Assembly (NCBI GenBank): GCA_964417685.1
Contig: CAYQIT010000001.1
Span: forward strand, 124,001 to 188,000
Direction of reading: 5' to 3'
Length of the DNA: 64,000 bases
DNA from: CAJQGY01 sp964417685
Lineage (GTDB): Bacteria > Pseudomonadota > Gammaproteobacteria > Magnimaribacterales > D2472
The position numbers were made by a program, and so were the translations under genes. The notes under the pieces were generated by a model, which did not search any database, was not told the DNA's origin, and was given only the letters and a program-made list of their open reading frames with translations. Shown here piece after piece: positions 53,918 through 62,404 of this stretch. Positions within the stretch are counted from its first letter, which is position 1. The number at the start of each line of letters is the position of its first letter.

Positions 53918-54106
53918 TTAGATAAACCCTCTCAAGGCTCTATAGCCAATGTAAAAAATAACTGCGGTCATAACTAATGCTAAAAATATTATTAATAAAT
54001 CTCTTAGGGTTTGGAGAAGCTTGCCCTCTTGTTTCATCTTGATAAGACGTGAGAGTAAAAAAATTATTGCTATTGAGCTAACTACTAAAATAAAAATACT
54101 AACCAT
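53918..54106 (-). CDS. 62-residue two-helix membrane protein
   Basis: The product has two hydrophobic helices (about 2-20 and 36-56) around a basic loop (SRLIKMKQEGK). It lies 9 bases after the dedA-like gene and 5 bases before the HIT gene, so it is part of one operon. No family is recognised. The ribosome site is GGAG about 7 bases before the start, supporting a real gene. Confidence 0.65.
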   Translation of the reverse strand: MVSIFILVVSSIAIIFLLSRLIKMKQEGKLLQTLRDLLIIFLALVMTAVIFYIGYRALRGFI

Positions 54107-54115
54107 AATAATCTC

Positions 54116-54622
54116 CTAACTAAATATTGAACCAACACCAGTTACTAAAACACCTAACGCTAAACCCCATAACAAGCATGCAATTAAGTCTGATAGATAA
54201 AATTTTAACGCCTTTAGGCCAGACACACCTAATAGAAATGGAACTATAGGCCTTACTGCAGGAATAAATCTTCCAATTACCACTGCATATGGGCCACGCT
54301 TTTCAAGAAAATCTTGTGATCTAGATATAATTTTTTTCCTTTTTTGAAAAAACTTAGTTGATAAAAGATTTGGTCCTAGTGTTTTTCCAAAAAAGAAGCC
54401 GCTCAAATCTCCTAAATGGGCGCCAATGATTGCCATTGGAACCATGAGATACAATGACAATACATCAGCGTTATACAAAAATATACAAATTGAGAATAGT
54501 ATTGCGCTTGACACGATAGCCCCAGAAATAATAAATGACTCTAAAAACGCAAAGAATAATACAACCAACCAGGCATATTCAGCATTTGTTGATAAGAATA
54601 ATTCTAATTTACTTACATCCAT
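54116..54622 (-). CDS. DedA family membrane protein
   Basis: The 168-residue protein shows the DedA/VTT features: GAHLGDLSGFFFGKTLG near 66-82 and VIGRFIPAVRPIVPFLLGVSG near 116-136, with the conserved F-x-R-x-x-P-x-x-R pattern. DedA proteins act as phospholipid or undecaprenyl-phosphate flippases at the inner membrane. It is slightly shorter than E. coli DedA homologues. It heads a three-gene operon with a small membrane protein and HIT. Confidence 0.9.
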   Translation of the reverse strand: MDVSKLELFLSTNAEYAWLVVLFFAFLESFIISGAIVSSAILFSICIFLYNADVLSLYLMVPMAIIGAHLGDLSGFFFGKTLGPNLLSTKFFQKRKKIISRSQDFLEKRGPYAVVIGRFIPAVRPIVPFLLGVSGLKALKFYLSDLIACLLWGLALGVLVTGVGSIFS

Positions 54623-54691
54623 ACTTAAATTTTACGTTGTTTTAAAAATTAATTAAAACTATTATCTTATTAGTTTAATTATTCACTCAAT

Positions 54692-55807
54692 ATGATAGAA
54701 GAATATATTATTAATGTTCCACAAATTGAAATTGATAATCTCAATAAAAAATTAGAGCTTACAAGATGGGCTGATGAAATTGACGATAACGATAATTGGA
54801 GTGACGGCACTAATTTAAATTTTTTAAAAGAGCTGTGCAGGTATTGGCAGAATGATTTTGATTGGAGAGAACAAGAAAAAATCTTAAATGAGATAGGAAG
54901 CTTTAAGTTTCAATATGATGGGGGGTATATTCATTTTCTTCATAGTAGATCCAATAATCCTAATGCAAAAAATTTAATACTTACTCACGGCTGGCCAGGA
55001 AGTATTCAAGAATTTATTAAAGTTATTAAATATCTAAGAGATGAATCCAATGAAGACTTTAATATTGTTTGCCCTTCTCTACCTGGATTTGGATTTTCTT
55101 CAAAACCCAAAAGTAGAGGTACTGACTCCGAAGCAATTGCACGAATTCAAAACAGTTTAATGATGGAGCTTGGATATGAAAAATATATTGCTCAAGGTGG
55201 AGATTGGGGAGCAACTGTAAGCAAATGGATGGCTGATCTGTATCCAGATAATTGTATTGGTTTGCATTTAAATTTAGTGATCGCTTTCCCTCCAGATAAA
55301 GAACCAATGAAAGGTGTAACAGAGCAAGAGATTAAATTATTAGATAACTTTGAAAAGTATAAAAGTCAGGGTTATGGATATTATGAAATTCAAAGAACAA
55401 AACCGCAAACTATAGGTTATTTACTGAATGATTCACCTGCAGGTCTTGCTGCATGGATAAGCGAAAAATTTTATGGATGGTTTGAGGATGGGAACAAGGA
55501 TATTGTCATTAGTATTGATGAATTACTCTCTATTATATCCTTATATTGGTTTACTGAATCTGGAGCCTCATCCGCTAGACTATACAAAGAGAATAATGGA
55601 CTTGGTTTCTCTTTCAATAAAGTGAAGCAGCCTACTGCAGGTGCAATATTTAAAAATGATATTATGATTCCACCAAGAATATGGGCAGAAAATATCTACA
55701 ATATTGTTCAGTGGAATGTCTATGAAGGTGGGCATTTTGCAGCAATGGAAAGACCAATAGATCTTGCTGAAGATTTAATTAAATTTATTAATAAATTAAA
55801 GATCTAA
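54692..55807 (+). CDS. Epoxide hydrolase (EHN/microsomal type)
   Basis: The 371-residue alpha/beta hydrolase has the N-terminal EHN domain (about 5-100), the oxyanion motif THGWPGSIQEF near 97, SLPGFGFSSKP near 129, the nucleophile aspartate in QGGDWGATVSKW near 168, and a C-terminal GGHFAAMERP near 349 with the catalytic histidine. It opens epoxides to diols. It is about the usual length. No signal peptide is seen. Its 3' end overlaps the phytase gene by 12 bases. Confidence 0.9.
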   Translation: MIEEYIINVPQIEIDNLNKKLELTRWADEIDDNDNWSDGTNLNFLKELCRYWQNDFDWREQEKILNEIGSFKFQYDGGYIHFLHSRSNNPNAKNLILTHGWPGSIQEFIKVIKYLRDESNEDFNIVCPSLPGFGFSSKPKSRGTDSEAIARIQNSLMMELGYEKYIAQGGDWGATVSKWMADLYPDNCIGLHLNLVIAFPPDKEPMKGVTEQEIKLLDNFEKYKSQGYGYYEIQRTKPQTIGYLLNDSPAGLAAWISEKFYGWFEDGNKDIVISIDELLSIISLYWFTESGASSARLYKENNGLGFSFNKVKQPTAGAIFKNDIMIPPRIWAENIYNIVQWNVYEGGHFAAMERPIDLAEDLIKFINKLKI

Positions 55808-56887
55808 TGATTTTAAGATTTCTTCAAATGATACAAGTTTAAAGTTTTGTCTTTTAACTTTTGATTTACCGTCATTAGTTCCATCCTGAGCTACAAATAA
55901 CCCACTGCTAAAATCTTTATTTAAGTTAAAGTTAATTGCAGATATCCCATCTGTGTCTGTAACACCATCAATGTCTTTTGAATGACCAATTTTGAAGCTG
56001 CCAATATACTCATGAGGTGATAACCTATTATACAAATTAAATGTGTCATCTCCCTGGGAAGATACAATAACATATCCTTCTTTTTTAGAAGTTTTGTATA
56101 GTGTTACTCCTTCTGGATCTCCATTAATTAGCCCCGCTCTATTATCAATCACAGACGGTGAATTAAAATCTAATTCATCATTGATAGTGTATGCTCTAAG
56201 AATTCCTCTGTCCTGTTCTTCTGAAATAAATAGCGTCCTATTCTCATCATCATATACACACCCTTCAGATTGAATAGCGTTAGCATTTTTAAAAGTCGTA
56301 AGTAAGGTGAGTCCTAATGAATTATAACTCCACAACTCAACATCAGAGCTTCCATCAGCAGTGAGAAATGCTATTAAACCAAATGTACTATCATAACCTC
56401 CACAAACACCATAAACTTCAACATTTGATTTAGATCTTATGTAAGGTTCCTTTGGGAGTGTAAAATTATTATTTTTAAGTGCCAAGTTTATATTAGTATC
56501 AGAGAATACCCATACATCAAGTGTATTAAGCGATCTGTTTGATGCAAAAATAAAGGAATATGGTCCAAGTTCAAGTCCGTCATCATCTGTTACATTGATT
56601 GTTCTTGTATCAATATTATTGATATCACCAAGCTCAACATAATTAATTTTATCTCCATTAAGGTTGTAGGTATATATACCACTCCTTTTATCAGTCCCAA
56701 AAATTAATGATTTTGATGGATTGGCTTGATTAAGCCATATTGCTGGATCATCAGCAGCATCACCCTTAGAAATAACCTGTGGCGTTTCATATATTGGCTT
56801 TACAACTTTTACTTTTTTATCAATATCGTTATATGAAAAGGCATTCAAAGAAATAAATATTGCAGCAATAAAGGAGTATAGTTTCAT
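55796..56887 (-). CDS. Beta-propeller phytase (3-phytase), exported
   Basis: The 363-residue protein has a signal peptide (about 1-18, ending NAFS) and the beta-propeller phytase core: GDAADDPAIWLNQANPSKSLIFGTDK, split around residues 42-67, then NIDTR, VCGGYD, SEGCVYDDENRTLFISEEQ near 206-225 and DGISAINFN near 318. The acidic residues bind Ca2+. It releases phosphate from inositol hexaphosphate outside the inner membrane. A TonB receptor gene lies directly upstream, in the same direction, with a hairpin between them. Confidence 0.9.
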   Translation of the reverse strand: MKLYSFIAAIFISLNAFSYNDIDKKVKVVKPIYETPQVISKGDAADDPAIWLNQANPSKSLIFGTDKRSGIYTYNLNGDKINYVELGDINNIDTRTINVTDDDGLELGPYSFIFASNRSLNTLDVWVFSDTNINLALKNNNFTLPKEPYIRSKSNVEVYGVCGGYDSTFGLIAFLTADGSSDVELWSYNSLGLTLLTTFKNANAIQSEGCVYDDENRTLFISEEQDRGILRAYTINDELDFNSPSVIDNRAGLINGDPEGVTLYKTSKKEGYVIVSSQGDDTFNLYNRLSPHEYIGSFKIGHSKDIDGVTDTDGISAINFNLNKDFSSGLFVAQDGTNDGKSKVKRQNFKLVSFEEILKSLDL

Positions 56888-56901
56888 AATATTGTTTAGT
56901 T

Positions 56902-56929
56902 TTTCAAAGGGCTAAATAGCCCTTTGAAA
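56902..56929 (-). terminator. Intercistronic hairpin between TonB receptor and phytase
   Basis: Perfect 13-bp arms TTTCAAAGGGCTA (56902-56914) and TAGCCCTTTGAAA (56917-56929) form a strong hairpin. No U-tract follows on the minus strand (AAACTAAAC), so it may reduce, stall or stabilise rather than fully end transcription between the two genes. Confidence 0.5.
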
Positions 56930-56944
56930 TGTTTATTAATAATA

Positions 56945-59470
56945 TTAAAGATTATATCTTATGCCTACGCTATAAGTGGTCCCATATTCATCATATTGAG
57001 AAAGGCGGTCAGAAAATCCCCAGTAATAAAATTCTGGTTCATCAGTTATATTAGATATTTCAAATTTAATGCTTAAATTATCTGTATATTTATATTTAAT
57101 ATTAAAATCTAGCTGCGCATGATCATCTGTATACCTTATATTTGAAACTGATAGGTCTTCTTGAACAGATGCTGAGTCACCCTCGTCAGCAAGGTAGTCT
57201 AGATAAGGGCTTCTTGAAACATATGATAGCCTTGCATCAATTTTATTCTTGTTGTATCCAACAGAGATATTTTTAGATGTTTCAGATAGCTTTCTAAATG
57301 GAAATGTGACATTTCCATTATCTGTTTCTAGAGTGCTCTCACCATCAGTTAATGTAAGATTTGCAGATATAAAAAGTCCATCAAATGGTTCGGGCAGTAG
57401 TGTGAATTCATTGAAAAAATTAATCTCAAAGCCTGAGACATCTGAATCACCGGTATTAACAAAAGTTTCTAACTCACTAAAGTTTATATTATTAAAAACT
57501 CCCGAAGTTACTAATGGATAAATAGCATTTTCAATATCTTTTTTGAAGTAACCTATTGAGGCTGATCTAGTCTCACCATAATACTCTAAAGATAGATCAT
57601 AATTATTAGATTCATAAGGTTCTAGATCTGGGTTACCCATCGAACCTTTGAATAAATTATCATCTTCTCTTTCAAATTCAGAAACTGTATTTGATTCACT
57701 AAAACCTGGTCTTGCTAGAGATCTTGTAATTGCTGCTCTTACAATTAAATCATCTGAAACATAGTATTTAAGATTAAAACTTGGAGCAAAGAAACTATAA
57801 TCTTTATCAGCATTTACCTTAGCAAAATTATCTGCTTCGTTATAACCTACTGTTGAGAAAGAAGTATCTTCATACCTAACTCCTGCTGTAACAATTGCAT
57901 TTTCATATTCTAGTGTCCCCATTACATAAAGCGCAAAAATATCTTCCTCAGTTGTATAATCTTTTTTTAGCTGGCCTTTAATGTATGGACCAAAAGATCC
58001 TTGAAGTGGATACAATAAGCTAGCATCGGCCATTGGACCCATTGATTGGCCAGCAAACGGCCACTTGAAAGGAATCCTTGCACCGAAGTATGCTTGATCT
58101 TGTGGAACAGTTTCATCATCCCATTCAAAATATTCATTATCTCTTTCTTTTTCTCTTGAGCTATATTTAAAACCAAATTTAACTTCTGTTGGCCTATCAA
58201 GAACAGTGAACCCATCTTTTGTAAAGTCTATTTTGAAGGCAACTTCTGTATCTTGTATTAGATCATCTTCCTCTTCAAAAGCATCAATGCCAATACCTGT
58301 ATCCCATAGAGACTGACCTGCTGGAGTGAATAATATGCCTACTTTTTGCGAATTATTATAGAAAAAAGTTCCGCATGGGTCACAGCTTAATTTCTCGCTT
58401 CTAAACTTAACATCTACATTATCTGTATCATCCTGTTCTGCAAAAGAATGACTAAATTGTGCCTCTGTAAACCAACCGCCAAGATCAGTTTCTAGTCCCA
58501 GTATATATGTTTCAATTTTTCTAACTTCAATTCTTTTTCTTGTTTCAGCATCTCTTCTAATTTGAGATATGTTTGCAGATGATTCATTTATTTCACTAAA
58601 TTTTAACTTCCCGTACTCATCCTTATATCTGAGCTCATCATCGGTGTATTCATTTATAAGGACATTTGCATAGAGAACGGTATCGTCTCCCACTACGGCA
58701 TCAAAATCGTAGGTTAGACCAAACCTTTCTCTTGTTAAGTCGTAATATCTCATTTCCCAGTCATCGCCTAGTGTTTTATTGCCATCTTCAATTTCCCAAC
58801 CTGGAAAACCTGTTTCATTGTTGTATGTAACAATTTGTTTACTGGCATAAGTAATTCCTAAAATATGACCCATTGTGTCATTTATCTTATTACCATAAGT
58901 TAATGAAAATTTAGGATTATCTGAATTTTTGGACTGTTCGTTATATGAAGTATCTAATTTAAACTTTAATAGTTTTTCTTTTAATGTTGATGCTCTTTTA
59001 GTGTTAAATTCTATTCTTCCACCAATAGCATCAGCATCCATGTCAGGGGTAAGCGACTTATAAACTTCAATTGAGTCTAGTAGTTCAGTTGGCAACCCGT
59101 CTAACATAACCTTTCTTCCGCCTTCTGGAGCAGGGATAAGAGCACCATTTACAGCTATAGAGTTTAAGTCGCCAGACATACCTCTTATACTTACATATCT
59201 ACCCTCACCTTGATCGTTTTCAACAGAAATACCTGAAAGCCTTCTAATAGCTTCTGCAGCAGTAGTATCTGGGAAGTCACCTAAAGCATCTGAATCAACA
59301 ACAGAAACAATAGAGTTAGATTTCCTTTGTTTCTCAATGGCTGATATTAAACTAGCAAGCGTCCCTACAACAACAACTTCTTCAACTTCCTCATCATTTG
59401 TAGATGTTTGCGCAAAAACCGGGGCTACAGCAAAAGAGATTAAAAAGATCAGATTAAATAAATTTTTCAT
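56945..59470 (-). CDS. TonB-dependent receptor paired with phytase
   Basis: I start at the ATG at 59470, giving 841 residues with a clear signal peptide (MKNLFNLIFLISFAVAPVFAQ); a start 45 bases earlier adds a poor leader. A TonB-box-like stretch EEVVVVG is near 29-35, the plug holds TTAAEAIRRLSGISVEND and YVSIRGMSG, and the barrel ends VGIRYNL. This is the TonB-Xanth-Caul type, used for organic substrates. An extracellular loop has a C-x-x-C pair. Its partner gene suggests an inositol phosphate as ligand. A divergent TetR gene lies upstream. Confidence 0.9.
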   Translation of the reverse strand: MKNLFNLIFLISFAVAPVFAQTSTNDEEVEEVVVVGTLASLISAIEKQRKSNSIVSVVDSDALGDFPDTTAAEAIRRLSGISVENDQGEGRYVSIRGMSGDLNSIAVNGALIPAPEGGRKVMLDGLPTELLDSIEVYKSLTPDMDADAIGGRIEFNTKRASTLKEKLLKFKLDTSYNEQSKNSDNPKFSLTYGNKINDTMGHILGITYASKQIVTYNNETGFPGWEIEDGNKTLGDDWEMRYYDLTRERFGLTYDFDAVVGDDTVLYANVLINEYTDDELRYKDEYGKLKFSEINESSANISQIRRDAETRKRIEVRKIETYILGLETDLGGWFTEAQFSHSFAEQDDTDNVDVKFRSEKLSCDPCGTFFYNNSQKVGILFTPAGQSLWDTGIGIDAFEEEDDLIQDTEVAFKIDFTKDGFTVLDRPTEVKFGFKYSSREKERDNEYFEWDDETVPQDQAYFGARIPFKWPFAGQSMGPMADASLLYPLQGSFGPYIKGQLKKDYTTEEDIFALYVMGTLEYENAIVTAGVRYEDTSFSTVGYNEADNFAKVNADKDYSFFAPSFNLKYYVSDDLIVRAAITRSLARPGFSESNTVSEFEREDDNLFKGSMGNPDLEPYESNNYDLSLEYYGETRSASIGYFKKDIENAIYPLVTSGVFNNINFSELETFVNTGDSDVSGFEINFFNEFTLLPEPFDGLFISANLTLTDGESTLETDNGNVTFPFRKLSETSKNISVGYNKNKIDARLSYVSRSPYLDYLADEGDSASVQEDLSVSNIRYTDDHAQLDFNIKYKYTDNLSIKFEISNITDEPEFYYWGFSDRLSQYDEYGTTYSVGIRYNL

Positions 59471-59547
59471 AATTTTTTCCATAATTTGTATGCATGAACT
59501 ATAAATATTGCACAAGTCAAGCTTGTTAAATTCTTTAAAATTTGTGT

Positions 59548-59556
59548 GACAATTGT
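59548..59556. promoter_or_regulatory. Candidate TetR operator, copy 1
   Basis: GACAATTGT, with the palindromic core ACAATTGT, lies in the intergenic region between the TonB receptor and tetR genes. The same nine bases recur at 59599. The flanks TGTG and GTTACA extend the dyad. TetR-type regulators usually bind such short palindromes next to their own gene. Confidence 0.45.
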
Positions 59557-59598
59557 GTTACATGAATAGTTTATTAAAACAATGCATTTACATTTGTG

Positions 59599-59608
59599 GA
59601 CAATTGTC
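59599..59608. promoter_or_regulatory. Candidate TetR operator, copy 2
   Basis: GACAATTGTC is a perfect 10-base palindrome, centred 51 bases from the first copy and 12 bases before the tetR start codon. Binding here would block its own gene, and binding at the first copy would block the TonB receptor promoter. Confidence 0.45.
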
Positions 59609-59619
59609 GATAATAAATT

Positions 59620-60207
59620 ATGGTCATTAAAGCGAAACAAAAAAGAAGTCAACTAAGAATAAATTCTCTAATAAACTCCGGTTTTGAAATTTTAGAAAAT
59701 GAAAATATTGATGAAATAACAATAGCAAATCTAGCAAAGTACTCAGGCTTGAAGAGAACATCAACATACAAATTTTTTCCTACAGCAGATTCTATCAAGG
59801 TTGCTATGATTGAAGTATGTATAGATGAATGTGTGATGGATTTAGATACGAAAATTATTGATGAAGATATCAAAAATCTATCAAATCTTTTAAATATTTG
59901 TGTAAATATTATCTATGAATATTTTAATTCTAAAAAATATGCTCAAAAATTGATTTTGGAAACTACGGTATCGCCCCCTATTGACTCAAAATTAATAAAT
60001 AAACTTGCTGAATCAATTGAATCGAAGATATCTTATAGAATTAATCTGGAAGAAGTTTTTAATAAGTCTGGAGTGTTTAGAGTGATTACGCAAATTATTA
60101 TTTCGATATTTTCTTTAAACACAAAAGAAAGTGGCTCTTTAAACGAGGTTGGAAAAATTGAAGCTCATAGAGCTTCTGTTGCATATATATCAAGCTTTAT
60201 TAAGTAA
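59620..60207 (+). CDS. TetR family transcriptional regulator
   Basis: The 195-residue protein has an N-terminal helix-turn-helix (EITIANLAKYSGLKRTSTYKFFPTAD, split near residues 31-56), the TetR hallmark with a Y-x-x-F recognition helix. The C-terminal domain is helical and unlike common ligand-binding classes. It is divergent from the TonB receptor/phytase pair, with two palindromic sites in between, so it probably controls that pair. The inducer is unknown; an inositol derivative is one option. Confidence 0.85.
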   Translation: MVIKAKQKRSQLRINSLINSGFEILENENIDEITIANLAKYSGLKRTSTYKFFPTADSIKVAMIEVCIDECVMDLDTKIIDEDIKNLSNLLNICVNIIYEYFNSKKYAQKLILETTVSPPIDSKLINKLAESIESKISYRINLEEVFNKSGVFRVITQIIISIFSLNTKESGSLNEVGKIEAHRASVAYISSFIK

Positions 60208-60210
60208 AAA

Positions 60211-61461
60211 CTATACTGAAAAAATAAACCTTAGAAAAACATAATAAAGTATCGTAAATATAGCTCCAGCAGGAATTGTTACTATCCAAGATAAAAAAAT
60301 CTTTTTAATTGAATTGATATCTAAAGCACCAACTCCATTTGCTAAACCAACGCCTATAACGCCTCCAACTAACGTGTGAGTTGTAGAAATAGGAAACCCA
60401 AGGTATGTTGCAGCAACTACAGTCGTAGCAGTTGCCATATTCGCAGAAAATCCCAAACTTGGAGTTAATTTTGTTATTTTTTCTCCAACAGTTTTAATAA
60501 CGTTTTTACCAAGAATTGCTAGCCCGGTAACAATACCAACAGCTCCGAGCAGAAGCACCCATGAGTTTAATGAAGATGAAGACTCGATAACTCCATCAGA
60601 AGAGACAACACTTACAATTGCTGCCAAAGGACCAATTGCATTTGCAACATCATTTGAACCATGTGCGAATGCCATAGCACAAGCAGTAACAACCATTAAA
60701 ATAGCAAATGCTGATTCAACACCATTGCTTTTAATTTTAGAAGCATTTTTATTTAAAAATATTGCGGTAATAATAGAGACAAGTAGGCTTAAAATAATAG
60801 TGAATAGATAGATCTCATTATCAGTCCAGTTAATGCCAACATGTTTTAGTCCTTTTCTTGCAGTAACTAATGAAATAACAACAGTTACAAAAAAACTATA
60901 TATTGGTATTATTGAAATTGAGGCTTGAATAGGATTAGTTCTTTCTAAAATTAATTTTCTAGCACTTAAGTACAATAAGAAAGCAAAAACTCCTGAAATT
61001 ATAGGAGATGTTACCCAACTTGAAGCTATTTCAATAACAGTATCCCAAGACACATAAGATGCACCTTTTGATATTAAAACGAAGCCCACAATCGCCCCAA
61101 CTATCGAATGAGTTGTTGATACAGGCCACCCATTTATTGAAGCTAAATATAACCAAGTACCGGCAGCTAGAAGCGATGAAAGCATACCAATAATAAAAAT
61201 ATTTACATTATCTGCATATATTTGCGGATCAACAATACCTTTTCTGATTGTTGAAGTAACTTCTCCGCCAGCCAAATAAGCACCTAAAAATTCAAATATA
61301 GCAGCAATGATAATTGCTTGCTTTAAAGTAATTGCTTTACTTCCAACAGAAGTGCCCATAGCATTGGCTACATCATTAGCACCGATACCATAAGCCATAA
61401 AAAAACCTATTACAGATGCAATGATAAGAATGGCTAGAGGCGAAATAAATAGAACGTCCAT
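60211..61461 (-). CDS. pit: Low-affinity inorganic phosphate transporter (Pit family)
   Basis: The 416-residue protein shows the duplicated Pit signature: GIGANDVANAMGTSVGSKA near 26-44 and AHGSNDVANAIGPLAA near 265-280, plus paired SxxHxxxG-like motifs (WPVSTTHSIVGAIVG and FPISTTHTLVGGVIG). It moves metal-phosphate or phosphate with H+ or Na+ across the inner membrane. It follows tetR convergently by 3 bases and is divergent from PPK2. Confidence 0.93.
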   Translation of the reverse strand: MDVLFISPLAILIIASVIGFFMAYGIGANDVANAMGTSVGSKAITLKQAIIIAAIFEFLGAYLAGGEVTSTIRKGIVDPQIYADNVNIFIIGMLSSLLAAGTWLYLASINGWPVSTTHSIVGAIVGFVLISKGASYVSWDTVIEIASSWVTSPIISGVFAFLLYLSARKLILERTNPIQASISIIPIYSFFVTVVISLVTARKGLKHVGINWTDNEIYLFTIILSLLVSIITAIFLNKNASKIKSNGVESAFAILMVVTACAMAFAHGSNDVANAIGPLAAIVSVVSSDGVIESSSSLNSWVLLLGAVGIVTGLAILGKNVIKTVGEKITKLTPSLGFSANMATATTVVAATYLGFPISTTHTLVGGVIGVGLANGVGALDINSIKKIFLSWIVTIPAGAIFTILYYVFLRFIFSV

Positions 61462-61563
61462 TTAAGTTATAGGTCTAATTACTATTAGTTAATAAGCTCG
61501 ATAATGTTATCATTTGTAATGATTTATTTATATAAATTTATAACTTAAATTCCTAAAATAAAA

Positions 61564-62403
61564 ATGTCTTTAATAAGTCTTGATCAAACACAATATAAAC
61601 AACTGAGCTCAAAGGCATACTCTCTTGAAAAAAGACGACTGCAAATTGAATTGCTTAAACTGCAAGAGGATGTAATTAAAAATAATAGAAAGCTATGTAT
61701 TATTTTTGAAGGTAGAGATACTGCTGGAAAAAGTTCAGCAATAAAATTTTTTCATGAATATTTAATTCCAAAAAATTTTAAATATGTTCAATTAGGAATT
61801 CCATCAAAATGGGAATCATCTCATTGGTTTCAAAGATGGCAAAAAGTTATTCCGGAGAATGGTGAGATAGCTTTTTTAGATCGCTCATGGTACACAAGGG
61901 CGATCACTGAACCTGTTATGGGATATTGCTCTGAAAAACAATATAGACACTTTATGAAAAAAGTTAATGGGTGGGAGAATGATCTCATGAGCTCCGGAAT
62001 TGAACTTACTAAATTTTATTTTTCTTTATCGCGTGATCAGCAAAAAAAAAGGATGAATGCAAGAGAGCACTCCGAATTAAAATATTGGAAACTATCTGAG
62101 AATGATAAAAAAATTGTTACTAAATGGGATGTTTTTACAGCTTATAAAGAACAGATGTTTTCTAAAACATCAACCAAAAAATCTCCCTGGGTAGCTATAA
62201 ATTCTAATAATAAGATGATTGCCCGTCTTACAGCACTGAGGTTCCTCCTTGATAAGACAAACTATGAAAATAAAAAGCTTTTAAAACCACTAAAATGGTC
62301 AGAGAAAATTTCTAGATACTCAGCCACAATAGAGGGTGTTTTATTTGAAAATTTATCATATGAGCAATATATGATTATCACAAAATATAGCGACGATACT
62401 TAA
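61564..62403 (+). CDS. ppk2: Polyphosphate kinase 2
   Basis: The 279-residue protein has the PPK2 motifs: Walker A EGRDTAGKSS at 49-58, SKWESSHWFQRW near 80-91 (the usual P-T-x-x-E becomes SKWESSHW), DRSWYTRA near 108, and a lid region with KKRMNAREHSELKYWKLSENDK near 160-181. PPK2 enzymes use polyphosphate to phosphorylate nucleotides, or the reverse. It is a single-domain class I-like form, cytoplasmic. It precedes ppx by one base. Confidence 0.92.
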   Translation: MSLISLDQTQYKQLSSKAYSLEKRRLQIELLKLQEDVIKNNRKLCIIFEGRDTAGKSSAIKFFHEYLIPKNFKYVQLGIPSKWESSHWFQRWQKVIPENGEIAFLDRSWYTRAITEPVMGYCSEKQYRHFMKKVNGWENDLMSSGIELTKFYFSLSRDQQKKRMNAREHSELKYWKLSENDKKIVTKWDVFTAYKEQMFSKTSTKKSPWVAINSNNKMIARLTALRFLLDKTNYENKKLLKPLKWSEKISRYSATIEGVLFENLSYEQYMIITKYSDDT

Positions 62404-62404
62404 A

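Noticed and set aside
59471..59515. Upstream start for the second TonB receptor
   Set aside because: It would place 15 extra residues, two of them cysteines, before a clean signal peptide.
61500..61540. Possible Pho box between pit and ppk2 (TGTTATC-ATTT-GTAATGA)
   Set aside because: The match to the PhoB direct-repeat consensus is weak in such AT-rich DNA, and only one copy is seen.
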